Below, piece after piece: positions 42,055-49,846 of a DNA stretch of 64,000 nucleotides. This DNA comes from Orrella sp037026685 (GTDB lineage Bacteria > Pseudomonadota > Gammaproteobacteria > Burkholderiales > Burkholderiaceae_B), in the NCBI RefSeq assembly GCF_037026685.1, contig NZ_JBANET010000001.1, positions 248,001-312,000 of the forward strand, read 5' to 3'. The position numbers and the translations under genes are program-made. The notes beneath the pieces were generated by a model. That model made no database searches. It saw only the letters and a list, made by a program, of their open reading frames with translations, and was not told the origin of the DNA. Positions within the stretch are counted from its first letter, which is position 1. Every line of letters begins with the position of its first letter.

Positions 42055-42759
42055 ATGAAAACGTTTCGCCCCACCCGCCTGGCCATGATGCTGTCCATGT
42101 CCACGCTCCTGGCCATGGGCGCGGCCCATGCCGCCCAGCAGATCGACGACGACGACCGCGAGTTCCTGGAAAAGGCCGCCCTGTCGGGACAGCTGGAGAT
42201 CGAAGCCAGCAAGCTGGCGCAGCAGCGCGCCACCCATCCCGAGGTCAAGCAATTCGCCGATATGATGGTCCAGGACCACACGGCCATGGACAAGTCCCTC
42301 AAGGAGCTGGCCTCGCGCAAGGGCGTGGAGCTGCCGGCCGAGATCCATAAGGACGTGCAGGACAAACTGGACGACCTGGCCGACGAGAAGCCCGGCAAGG
42401 ACTTCGACGAGGAATACGCCGAGAAGATCGCTGTGGACGCGCACGAGGACGCCGTGGAGCTTTTCGAGGATGCCTCCAAGGATGCCAAGGACGAAGAAAT
42501 CAAGGCCTTCGCCGCGCAGGGCCTGCCCAAGCTGCAGACCCACCTGGAGCAAGGCAAGGCGCTGAAGAAGACCGTGGACGACCACGACTACGACTCGCGC
42601 GCGGCGGCCGCCAACCCGCCCGCCTCGGCTGGCACGTCGAACAATGCGCCGGGCGCCGGCCCCACCTCGCCCGCCGAGCCGGCCATGCCCGCCAGCAACG
42701 ACGGCACGCCCTCGACCAACCCCACCGAGCCGACCTCCACCTCGACGGGGCCGCGCTAA
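42055..42759 (+). CDS. DUF4142 domain periplasmic protein
   Basis: A 234-residue exported protein. A Sec signal peptide covers residues 1-26 (ending AHA). The mature part begins with the helical, ferritin-like DUF4142 domain: DDREFLEKAALSGQLEIEASKLAQQRATHPEVKQFADMMVQDHTAMDKSLKELA. The last 45 residues are a flexible Pro/Thr/Ser/Ala tail. ATG 42055 follows ATAGGAGGAATC, a very strong ribosome-binding site. The family is common in proteobacteria; members are often stress-linked but have no known activity. The 136 bases upstream show no clear promoter. Confidence 0.88.
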   Translation: MKTFRPTRLAMMLSMSTLLAMGAAHAAQQIDDDDREFLEKAALSGQLEIEASKLAQQRATHPEVKQFADMMVQDHTAMDKSLKELASRKGVELPAEIHKDVQDKLDDLADEKPGKDFDEEYAEKIAVDAHEDAVELFEDASKDAKDEEIKAFAAQGLPKLQTHLEQGKALKKTVDDHDYDSRAAAANPPASAGTSNNAPGAGPTSPAEPAMPASNDGTPSTNPTEPTSTSTGPR

Positions 42760-42846
42760 ACGAGATCGGGCGCGGCCAGCAATGCCGCGTCCGCAACGCG
42801 GACACCGTGGGCTCTTCATCGTAAACGGGGGACGCCCAGAAAGGAC

Positions 42847-42879
42847 AAAGGGTTAGCAGCCTAAAGCTGCTAACCCTTT
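42847..42879 (-). terminator. factor-independent terminator after tRNA-Pro
   Basis: A perfect 14-base inverted repeat (AAAGGGTTAGCAGC and its complement) with a five-base loop, ten bases beyond the tRNA 3' end. On the minus strand the stem ends in CCCTTT followed by GTCCTTT, so it should end the tRNA transcript; its symmetry could also serve the DUF4142 gene on the other strand. Confidence 0.8.
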
Positions 42880-42887
42880 GTTTGTAC

Positions 42888-42964
42888 TGGTCGGAGCGGC
42901 GGGATTCGAACTCGCGACCCCTTGCACCCCATGCAAGTGCGCTACCAGGCTGCGCTACGCTCCG
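42888..42964 (-). tRNA. tRNA-Pro (anticodon GGG)
   Basis: A 77-base cloverleaf on the minus strand with encoded CCA. The acceptor stem is CGGAGCG/CGCTCCG, the D arm GCGCAGCCTGGTAGCGC, the anticodon stem CTTGC/GCAAG with loop ATGGGGT (anticodon GGG), and the T arm has GAGTTCGAATCCC. The anticodon and the acceptor end CGG fit a proline tRNA. It lies downstream of the MerR-type gene on the same strand but has its own promoter. Confidence 0.97.
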
Positions 42965-42974
42965 AAAGAAAAAG

Positions 42975-42980
42975 ATTATA
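42975..42980 (-). promoter_or_regulatory. -10 box of tRNA-Pro
   Basis: The minus strand reads TATAAT 11 bases before the tRNA, right for a short leader. The -35 region, around CCGGCA, is a poor match. The box overlaps the end of the MerR-type transcript. Confidence 0.6.
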
Positions 42981-43018
42981 GCACGGTTTTTACCGCGTGC
43001 CGGACCGGACGGCCGTTT

Positions 43019-43414
43019 TTATACGCGCACGGCCGCCAGCGCCTCGCGCAGGATTTCCGAGGCGCCCGTCAGCTCGGCGCGCAGGGCCTGCAGCTCTTGC
43101 GCGCTCAGGCGCACGGCCGCGTCCTGGTCGTAGGCCGCGTCGCGCCCGCCGTCGCTGAGCCGGTTGCGCGCGCCGCTGATGGTAAAGCCCTGCTCGTACA
43201 GCAGCGAACGGATGCGGCGGATGAGCAGCACCTCGTGATGCTGGTAGTAGCGGCGGTTGCCGCGCCGCTTGACCGGCTTGAGCTGGGTGAATTCCTGCTC
43301 CCAGTAACGCAGCACGTGGGGCTTGACGCCGCACAATTCGCTCACCTCGCCGATGGTGAAATAGCGTTTGGCAGGAATGGACGGCAGGACGACGGGAGAT
43401 TCGGGTCGAGTCAT
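43019..43414 (-). CDS. MerR family regulator (downstream of ihfA)
   Basis: A 131-residue MerR-type DNA-binding protein. The HTH domain reads KRYFTIGEVSELCGVKPHVLRYWEQEFTQLKPVKRRGNRRYYQHHEVLLIRRIRSLL. The rest is a short helical dimerisation part without a cysteine-rich metal site. This gene follows ihfA in many beta- and gamma-proteobacteria; its target is not known. It may control the pheST-ihfA operon or an unlinked gene. Confidence 0.9.
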   Translation of the reverse strand: MTRPESPVVLPSIPAKRYFTIGEVSELCGVKPHVLRYWEQEFTQLKPVKRRGNRRYYQHHEVLLIRRIRSLLYEQGFTISGARNRLSDGGRDAAYDQDAAVRLSAQELQALRAELTGASEILREALAAVRV

Positions 43415-43474
43415 TGGTGGATTTTATGCCGCGAGGCCCGGGTATGCAGGGATGACAAAAGCCAACAAAGCGTA

Positions 43475-43846
43475 TCAGGCCTCGGACTTGCCCGGCGCCT
43501 GCTCGCCACTTTCCGGCGCACTGGCCGGCGCCGGCATGCCGGTCTGCTCGACGGTGCTCTTGAGCTTCTGGCTGGCGTGAAACGTTACCACGCGACGCGC
43601 CGCGATAGGAATGGTTTCGCCCGTCTTGGGATTGCGGCCCGGGCGCGGGGGCTTGTTGCGCACCTGGAAATTGCCGAACCCCGAGAGCTTGACCGTGTCG
43701 CCCTTGACCAGGGCATCGCGGATCTCCTCGAAAAAGGTGTCGACGATGTCCTTGGCCTCGCGCTTGTTCAGCCCTACCCGCTCGAACAGCAGTTCGGCCA
43801 GTTCGGCCTTGGTCAAGGTGGTGCGGTTATCGGCGAGCGTCGTCAT
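43475..43846 (-). CDS. ihfA: integration host factor subunit alpha
   Basis: A 123-residue DNA-bending protein that pairs with IhfB. The core has LTKAELAELLFERVGLNKREAKDIVDTFFEEIRDAL, KLSGFGNFQVRNKPPRPGRNPKTGE and IPIAARRVVTFHASQKLK, including the proline that inserts into DNA. It carries an extra acidic, Pro/Ala-rich tail of about 25 residues (from TVEQTG) that the E. coli protein (99 residues) lacks, as is usual for this group. ATG 43846 follows AGGAG. It lies 49 bases after pheT, the standard pheS-pheT-ihfA order. Confidence 0.96.
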   Translation of the reverse strand: MTTLADNRTTLTKAELAELLFERVGLNKREAKDIVDTFFEEIRDALVKGDTVKLSGFGNFQVRNKPPRPGRNPKTGETIPIAARRVVTFHASQKLKSTVEQTGMPAPASAPESGEQAPGKSEA

Positions 43847-43895
43847 GGCGGTCTCCTGTCCAGTCAGCTTGTTCGGTCGGCGTTCAGGGATGCGG

Positions 43896-46310
43896 TCAGG
43901 CACGCAAGCGCACGCCGTGGCGCTCGGCCAGGGCCGCACGGATGCGCGCCATGCAGTCGTCCACCCGCGCATCATCGAGCGTGACCTCGGGATCCTGCAG
44001 CCAGAAGCGCAGCGCCAGGCTGCGTTCGGCCCCCGGGCCGGCGGCCGGATCGCGCCAGACGTCGAACAGCCGCGCATCCTGCAGCACCGACAAGGCAGGG
44101 TCATTGTGAGCCGTCCGGGCGACCGTGTCGAGCAGGTCCTGGGCCTGCACCCGGGCCGGCGCCCAGACCGCCAGGTCGCGCACCACCACGGGCTGGCGCG
44201 ACAGCTCGCGCGCCTCGGGCACCGGCGTGGGCAGCACGGCATCGAGCGACAGCTCGAACAGCACCGGGGTATGGGCCAGCCCGGCCTGCTGCACCCAGCG
44301 CGGATGCAGCTCGCCGATCCAGCCCGCCGGCGCGCCTTGCACGTCGATGCGGGCCGAACGCCCGGGATGCAGGGCGGGATGGGCGTCGGCCACGAAGCGC
44401 ACGGCCGGCAGGCGCGCGCCGAACAGCAGCTCGACGTCGCGCTTGACGTCGTAGAAGTCCACCTGGCGGCTGGGCAGGCCCCATTGCTCGTCGGCGGCAA
44501 AGCCCCAGGCCGCGCCGGCCACGCGCAGCGGCTGGTGCACGCCGCCCACTTCCAGGTCGCCGGCCTGGATGCGCGCGTCGCGCGCGAATACGCGGCCCAG
44601 CTCGAACACCCTGACGCGGCTTTGCTTGCGGTTGGCGTTGTGCACGATGTTGGCCACCAGCCCGCCGAGCAGGCTGCTGCGCATCACGGCCAGGTGGCTG
44701 GCGATGGGATTGAGCAGGCGGATCGGCTGCTCGTTGCCGGCGTAGTCGCGCTCCCATTCGGCCTGCACGAAGCTGAAATTGATGACCTCCTGGTAGTCCA
44801 TAGCGGCCAGGGCGCGGCGTACCGCGTGCGGGCCGCGCTCGTGCTCGGGCTGGGCCAGCATCTTGGCCCGCGCCAGCGGCGGCAGGTCGGGAATATTGTC
44901 AAAGCCGTGGATGCGCGCCACTTCCTCGATCAGGTCTTCCTCGATCTGCAGGTCGAAACGGTACGAGGGCGGCGTCACCACGAAATCCTCGCCTTCCTGC
45001 GCGAAAGGCAGGCCCAGGCGGGTGAAGACGGCGGCGATCTCGCTGCCCGGGATGGCCACGCCCAGCACCCGGCGGCAGCGCGCCGCGCGCAGGCGTACCG
45101 GCGCCCGTTCGGGCAGGCGCAGCACCTGGTCGTCCACGGGGCCGGCCTGGCCGCCGCAGATCTCCAGGATCAGCGCCGTGATGTAGTCCAGGTGCTCGGC
45201 AATGCTGGCATAGTCCACCCCGCGCTCGAAGCGGTGGCTGGCCTCGGAGCTGAACCGGTAGCGGCGCGCCCGGCCGGCGATCGCCTCGGGCCACCAGAAG
45301 GCCGCCTCGACGTAGATGTTGCGGGTATCGAGCGAGACCGCGGTCGCTTCGCCGCCCATGATGCCGGCCAGGCTCTCGACCTGCTCGCCTGCCGCCACCA
45401 CGCCGACCGTCCCGTCCAGGTCGACGCGCTGGCCGTTGAGCAGCACCAGCGACTCGCCCGGCCGCGCCCAGCGCACGGTCAGGCCATCGGCAGGCAGCTT
45501 GTCCAGGTCGAACACATGCGAGGGGCGGCCCAGTTCGAGCATGACGTAGTTGGAAATATCGACCAGGGCCGAGATGCTGCGCTGGCCGGCGCGCTCCAGG
45601 CGCTGCTTCATCCAGGCGGGCGTTTGCGCCCGGGCATCGACACCGCGGATGACGCGCCCGGCAAAACGTCCGCACAGCTCCGGCGCCTGCACCTGCACCG
45701 CCAGCCGGTCCTCGATCTGCACCGGCACCGGGCGCGCGGACGGCGGCTTGAGCGGCGCGCCGGTCAGCGCGGCCACTTCGCGCGCCACGCCCAGGATGGA
45801 CAGGCAGTCGGCGCGGTTGGGCGTGAGCTTGAGCGTATAGAGGGTGTCGTCCAGCGCCAGCGCCTCGCGCAGCGGCTGGCCCACGGGCGCGTCGGCCGCC
45901 AGCTCCAGCAGGCCGGCATGGTCTTGCGAGAGCCCCAGCTCGCGGGCCGAGCACAGCATGCCGAAGGACTGCACGCCGCGCATCCTGGCCACGCCGATCT
46001 GCATGCCGCCGGGCAGCTGCGCCCCCACGCGCGCCAGCGGCACCTTCAGGCCCGCCGCCGCGTTGGGCGCGCCGCAGACGATCTGCAGCGGCTCGCCCGA
46101 ACCGTCGTCCACCTTGCACACGCGCAGCTTGTCGGCATCCGGATGCGGCGCGATCTCGACGATATGCGCCACCACCACGCCCGAGAAAGGCGGGGCCGCG
46201 GGCACGGCGTCCTCGACTTCCAGGCCGGCCATCGTCAGGCGATGGCCCAGTTCTTCGGACGAGATGGCCGGATCGACCAGCGCGCGCAGCCAGGATTCAG
46301 GAAATTGCAT
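43896..46310 (-). CDS. pheT: phenylalanine--tRNA ligase beta subunit
   Basis: An 804-residue subunit of the alpha2-beta2 enzyme that charges tRNA-Phe. Domains are in the expected order: MQFPESWLRALVDP start and B1, the tRNA-binding OB domain VAHIVEIAPHPDADKLRVCKVDDG, B3/B4 editing domain, B5 (LRAARCRRVLGVAIPGSEI), the catalytic-like core EVINFSFVQAEWERDY and the C-terminal ferredoxin-like anticodon domain (SRQPVVVRDLAVWAP). Fifteen bases separate it from pheS. Confidence 0.97.
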   Translation of the reverse strand: MQFPESWLRALVDPAISSEELGHRLTMAGLEVEDAVPAAPPFSGVVVAHIVEIAPHPDADKLRVCKVDDGSGEPLQIVCGAPNAAAGLKVPLARVGAQLPGGMQIGVARMRGVQSFGMLCSARELGLSQDHAGLLELAADAPVGQPLREALALDDTLYTLKLTPNRADCLSILGVAREVAALTGAPLKPPSARPVPVQIEDRLAVQVQAPELCGRFAGRVIRGVDARAQTPAWMKQRLERAGQRSISALVDISNYVMLELGRPSHVFDLDKLPADGLTVRWARPGESLVLLNGQRVDLDGTVGVVAAGEQVESLAGIMGGEATAVSLDTRNIYVEAAFWWPEAIAGRARRYRFSSEASHRFERGVDYASIAEHLDYITALILEICGGQAGPVDDQVLRLPERAPVRLRAARCRRVLGVAIPGSEIAAVFTRLGLPFAQEGEDFVVTPPSYRFDLQIEEDLIEEVARIHGFDNIPDLPPLARAKMLAQPEHERGPHAVRRALAAMDYQEVINFSFVQAEWERDYAGNEQPIRLLNPIASHLAVMRSSLLGGLVANIVHNANRKQSRVRVFELGRVFARDARIQAGDLEVGGVHQPLRVAGAAWGFAADEQWGLPSRQVDFYDVKRDVELLFGARLPAVRFVADAHPALHPGRSARIDVQGAPAGWIGELHPRWVQQAGLAHTPVLFELSLDAVLPTPVPEARELSRQPVVVRDLAVWAPARVQAQDLLDTVARTAHNDPALSVLQDARLFDVWRDPAAGPGAERSLALRFWLQDPEVTLDDARVDDCMARIRAALAERHGVRLRA

Positions 46311-46325
46311 GATCAGCCGTCCGGA

Positions 46326-47348
46326 TTAATCGTTGAATTGACGCAGGAAGCGCAGGTCGCCCTCGAAGAACTGGCGCAGGTCGTTCACGCCGTAGCGCAG
46401 CATGGTCAGGCGCTCCAGGCCCGAGCCGAAGGCAAAGCCGATGTAGCGCTCTGGATCCAGACCGAAGTTGGTCACGACCTGGGGATGGACCTGGCCGGCG
46501 CCGGAAATCTCCAGCCACCGCCCCTTGTTGGGGCCGGACATGAAGCGCATGTCGATCTCGGCCGAGGGCTCGGTAAAGGGAAAGAACGAGGGGCGAAAGC
46601 GCAGCTCCAGGTCGTCGGTCTCGAAGAAGCAGCGCAGGAAATCGGTATAGACGCCCTTGAGATCGGCAAAGGAGATGTCCTCGGCGATCCACAGGCCCTC
46701 CACCTGGTGGAACATGGGCGAATGCGTGGCGTCGCTGTCCACCCGGTAGGTACGGCCCGGGGCGATCACCTTGATGGGCGGCTCGTGCATGCGGGCATAG
46801 CGCACCTGCATGGGGCTGGTGTGCGTGCGCAGCAGCAACGGCAGGCCCCGGGCGTCGTCCATGTCGACGTAGAAGGTGTCCTGCATGGAGCGCGCCGGAT
46901 GGTTCTCGGGATTGTTCAGCGCCGTGAAGTTGGTCCAGTCGTCCTCGATCTCGGGGCCGTCGGCCACATCGAAACCGATGGAGCGGAAGATCTGCTCGAC
47001 CCGCTGCCAGGTGCGGATCACCGGATGGATGCCGCCCTGGCCGCGTCCGCGTCCGGGCAGGGTGACGTCGATGGTCTCGGCCGCCAGGCGGGCATCGAGC
47101 TCGGCCTGCGCCAGCGCCGCGCGCCGGGCGTTGAGCAGCGCCTCGATGCGCTGCTTGGCCTCGTTGATGCGGGCGCCCTCCTCGCGCTTTTGCTCGGCAG
47201 GCAGCTGCGCCAGGCCCTTGAGCAGGCCGGTCAGCGCACCCTGCTTGCCCAGGAAACGGGCCTTGGCGTTTTCGAGCGAGGCGGCGTCGGGCGCCTGGGC
47301 AAACTGCGCCTGTGCCTGGGAGACCAGGTCTTCGACCATCGATGTCAT
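46326..47348 (-). CDS. pheS: phenylalanine--tRNA ligase alpha subunit
   Basis: The 340-residue catalytic subunit. An N-terminal coiled coil (to about 95) is followed by class II motif 1 around HPVIRTWQRVEQIFRSIGFDVADGPEIEDDWTNFTALN, motif 2 YRVDSDATHSPMFHQVEGL and motif 3 GFAFGSGLERLTMLRYGV. ATG 47348 has GAGG eight bases upstream; ATG 47339 is a second option. A factor-independent terminator stands between rplT and this gene. Confidence 0.96.
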   Translation of the reverse strand: MTSMVEDLVSQAQAQFAQAPDAASLENAKARFLGKQGALTGLLKGLAQLPAEQKREEGARINEAKQRIEALLNARRAALAQAELDARLAAETIDVTLPGRGRGQGGIHPVIRTWQRVEQIFRSIGFDVADGPEIEDDWTNFTALNNPENHPARSMQDTFYVDMDDARGLPLLLRTHTSPMQVRYARMHEPPIKVIAPGRTYRVDSDATHSPMFHQVEGLWIAEDISFADLKGVYTDFLRCFFETDDLELRFRPSFFPFTEPSAEIDMRFMSGPNKGRWLEISGAGQVHPQVVTNFGLDPERYIGFAFGSGLERLTMLRYGVNDLRQFFEGDLRFLRQFND

Positions 47349-47360
47349 GGATAGAACCTC

Positions 47361-47393
47361 AAAAGCAAACGGGACCATGACGGCCCCGTTTGC
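47361..47393 (-). terminator. intrinsic terminator / attenuator between rplT and pheS
   Basis: On the minus strand GCAAACGGGGCC and GGTCCCGTTTGC form a 12-pair stem (one G-U) with a five-base loop, followed by TTTT. It lies 13 bases before the pheS start codon. It should stop part of the rpmI-rplT transcripts and so attenuate pheS-pheT-ihfA. Confidence 0.75.
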
Positions 47394-47432
47394 GGTGTTG
47401 CACGTGTATCGATCGCGCAGCGTCGTCGGCGA

Positions 47433-47792
47433 TCAGGCGGCCAAGGCGGACTTGGCTTGTTGGACCACGGCGGCGAAACCGGCCTTGTCGTGCACGGCCA
47501 TGTCGGCCAGCACCTTGCGGTCCAGCTCGATGGCCGCCTTCTTCAGGCCGGCGATGAACGCGCTGTAGGTCACGCCATGCTCACGCACGGCGGCGTTGAT
47601 ACGGGTGATCCACAGGGCGCGGAAGGTGCGCTTCTTGTTGCGGCGATCGCGATAGGCGTATTGCCCGGCGCGCATGACCGCCTGCTTGGCGACGCGGAAC
47701 ACATTGCCGCGGCGGCCGCGGTAGCCCTTGGCTGCGGCAATGACTTTCTTGTGACGGGCACGTGCCGTTACACCACGTTTGACGCGAGGCAT
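47433..47792 (-). CDS. rplT: 50S ribosomal protein L20
   Basis: A 119-residue, highly basic protein of the large ribosomal subunit. The sequence PRVKRGVTARARHKKVIAAAKGYRGRRGNVFRVAKQAVMRAGQYAYRDRR is the rRNA-binding N-terminal extension, and IARINAAVREHGVTYSAFIAGL-like residues form the C domain. It follows rpmI by 13 bases. L20 commonly represses its own operon by binding the leader; a binding site was not identified here. Confidence 0.98.
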   Translation of the reverse strand: MPRVKRGVTARARHKKVIAAAKGYRGRRGNVFRVAKQAVMRAGQYAYRDRRNKKRTFRALWITRINAAVREHGVTYSAFIAGLKKAAIELDRKVLADMAVHDKAGFAAVVQQAKSALAA

Positions 47793-47805
47793 GTTCTATC
47801 TCCTG

Positions 47806-48003
47806 TCAGGCGAAAGGCATCATGGCGCGAACCGACGCCACGTTGGTTTCGTGGACCGCGGCCGAACCGCGCAGCTGGCGCTTGTTCTTGGTGGTCTTCT
47901 TGGTCAGGATGTGGCGCTTGAACGCCTGACCCCGCTTGATCGATCCGCTGCCGCGGACCTTGAAGCGCTTGGCAGCGCTTTTTTTGGTCTTCATCTTGGG
48001 CAT
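47806..48003 (-). CDS. rpmI: 50S ribosomal protein L35
   Basis: A 65-residue basic ribosomal protein (PKMKTKKSAAKRFKVRGSG...RHILTKKTTKNKRQLRG) with the length expected for L35. ATG 48003 has AGGAAG upstream. In most bacteria infC lies directly upstream; here the upstream gene is the MocR-type regulator and infC is 13 kb away. A longer in-frame reading upstream to 48234 does not resemble any ribosomal protein and is not believed. Confidence 0.97.
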   Translation of the reverse strand: MPKMKTKKSAAKRFKVRGSGSIKRGQAFKRHILTKKTTKNKRQLRGSAAVHETNVASVRAMMPFA

Positions 48004-48257
48004 GACGACTTCCTGGTTAAGCAAGAGGTGCCCGAAGCGCTCATCGCCCCGGATCTTAGCTATTACCTGCTCGCTTTTTGCTTTTTTTCGGGCTTTTTGA
48101 AGGCCTTGGACTGGCGCGGCCAGCACTGCCCGCCTGCCGCCGCTCTCGCGCACGCAGGCCTTTGCAGCGCCGGCCCGGGCTGGCATCCGTGCCGCGGCAA
48201 GCCGCATCCGGTGACACCCCGGCAGGCCAAACAAGGCAAAGCCGTAAAAAGCCCTTG

Positions 48258-48287
48258 ATTATATGATGATTTTTCCGGTCTTGTACA
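48258..48287 (-). promoter_or_regulatory. candidate promoter for rpmI-rplT
   Basis: The minus strand has a perfect TATAAT (48263-48258) with TGTACA (48287-48282) 18 bases upstream. It overlaps the 3' end of the MocR-type gene. The resulting leader of about 250 bases would leave room for L20-mediated control. Confidence 0.55.
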
Positions 48288-49698
48288 GGCCCTCGCCTCT
48301 CTGGCGCTCCAGCAGCCGGGCCAGGCAGTCCCACAGGGCCTCATCCAGGCTGAAGGCCACGTTAAAGCGCATCCAGCCGGTGGGCCGGGGCTCGACCAGG
48401 AACAGCTGCCCGGGCCCGAGCATGATGCCCTCCTTGACCGCGTCGTTGACGATGACCGCGCTATCCGGGATGTCCGGATGCCGCGCCCACAGGTACATGC
48501 CCTCGCCCGGCTGGTTGAACAGCTCGAAGCCCTGGGCGGCCAGCCGCTGGGCCACTTCGCCGTGCGCCTGCGCCAGCCGCTGGCGCAGGGACTTCAGGTG
48601 CTTTCTCCAGCGCCCGTCCGTGATCACGCCGTAGACCAGCCGCTCCATCACCTCGGAGCTGGTCAGCCCGGCGCGCATCTTCAGGCTCAGCAGCTGGCTG
48701 GCCAGCTCGGGATGGGCCAGCATGTAGCCCACCCGCAGGTTAGGCGAGATGGTCTTGGAATAGCTGCCCAGGTAGACCACCCGCTGCAGCTGGTCCAGGC
48801 TGGCCAGCGACGGCTGGTGGTCGGCGTCCATGTCGGCATAGATATCGTTCTCGACCAGGCGGAAATCGTGTTTTGCGGCCAGCTGCAGCAGCTGGTGCAG
48901 CTGCGGCAGCGAGGCGCGCGAGCAGGTGGGGCTTTGCAGCCGCGGCTGGGTGAAGAAGGCCACGGGCCGGTGCCGCGCCAGCAGCGCCTCCAGGGCGGGC
49001 ATGTCGTAGCCGTCGGGCGTGCGCGCCACGCCCACCAGCACCGCGCCCTGGAAACGCAGGATGCTCATCAGGTTCGGATAGCCGGGATCGTCCACCAGCA
49101 CCACGTCGCCGGCCTTGACCAGCGCGCGCACGGCCAGGTCCAGCGCCTGGCTGGAGCCGTGCGCCAGCAGCACCTGGCCGGGCTTGGCGGCGATGCGCTG
49201 GTCGGTGGCAAGGTTCTGCGCGGTCAGCGTGCGCAGCGCCGGCAGCCCCATGGGATCGCCATAGCCGCTTAGCGGCAGCCTGCCCGCGGCCACCTGCCGC
49301 ATGCCGCGCCGCACGCCTTCCTCGAACATCCAGTCGTGCGGCAGCCAGCCGCAGCCCGGCTTGATGGCCAGCTCGCGGTTCTCGAAGATCTGGCGCAGAT
49401 ACCAATCGGTATTGAACTCGGGCTGCGCCGGCGCGGCCTCGGCGGTCCCGGCCGCGCCGCCCGCCGGCCGGTTGACGAAAAAGCCCATGTTGGCGCGGCT
49501 GGTCAGCAGCCCCTGCGCCACCAGCCTGTCGTAGGCCTCGACGACGGTAAAGGCGCTGACCGCGTGGCTGGCGGCGAAAGCGCGGATCGACGGCAGCTTG
49601 GCGCCATGCTTGAGCGCTTGCGTCTCGATGAGCGCGCGCAGCCCCTCGACAATCTGGTTGACCAGCGGCGTGGCAGAATCGGGCCTGAGCGTGAGCAT
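48259..49698 (-). CDS. MocR/GabR-type regulator (GntR HTH fused to PLP aminotransferase domain)
   Basis: A 479-residue regulator. The GntR winged helix (residues 1-80: PLVNQIVEGLRALIETQALKHGAKLPSIRAFAASHAVSAFTVVEAYDRLVAQGLL) is joined to a fold-type I aminotransferase domain. That domain has LAHGSSQALDLAVRALVKAGDVVLVDDPGYP, the PLP-contacting VENDIYADM and the lysine in YLGSYSKTISPNLRVGYM. Fusion proteins of this type sense an amine through PLP; GabR activates gabTD in the presence of GABA and PLP. It is divergent from gabT-gabD here, so the same role is likely. ATG 49698 lacks a clear ribosome-binding site. Confidence 0.9.
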   Translation of the reverse strand: MLTLRPDSATPLVNQIVEGLRALIETQALKHGAKLPSIRAFAASHAVSAFTVVEAYDRLVAQGLLTSRANMGFFVNRPAGGAAGTAEAAPAQPEFNTDWYLRQIFENRELAIKPGCGWLPHDWMFEEGVRRGMRQVAAGRLPLSGYGDPMGLPALRTLTAQNLATDQRIAAKPGQVLLAHGSSQALDLAVRALVKAGDVVLVDDPGYPNLMSILRFQGAVLVGVARTPDGYDMPALEALLARHRPVAFFTQPRLQSPTCSRASLPQLHQLLQLAAKHDFRLVENDIYADMDADHQPSLASLDQLQRVVYLGSYSKTISPNLRVGYMLAHPELASQLLSLKMRAGLTSSEVMERLVYGVITDGRWRKHLKSLRQRLAQAHGEVAQRLAAQGFELFNQPGEGMYLWARHPDIPDSAVIVNDAVKEGIMLGPGQLFLVEPRPTGWMRFNVAFSLDEALWDCLARLLERQRGEGLYKTGKIII

Positions 49699-49713
49699 CC
49701 GGGAAGAACAGTT

Positions 49714-49766
49714 CTGTACCGGGCCGGCAACCCATACAGTAGGGCGGCGGGCAGGCCCATCTGTAC
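49714..49766. promoter_or_regulatory. candidate MocR/GabR binding sites
   Basis: Three copies of CTGTA occur in the divergent gap: CTGTAC at 49714-49719, its inverted form ATACAG at 49734-49739, and CTGTAC at 49761-49766. Regulators of this class bind spaced repeats at the gabT promoter; assignment is by position only. Confidence 0.45.
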
Positions 49767-49846
49767 ATGGACACGGCCGGCGACGGTTTTTACATTGCGA
49801 GATTATCACCTTTCCCAAGCCAACTTTCCCGCCAATCGAGTTAGCC

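Noticed and set aside
48004..48234. N-terminal extension of rpmI in frame to 48234
   Set aside because: L35 is about 65 residues; the extension has no ribosomal-protein similarity and a good ribosome-binding site marks ATG 48003.
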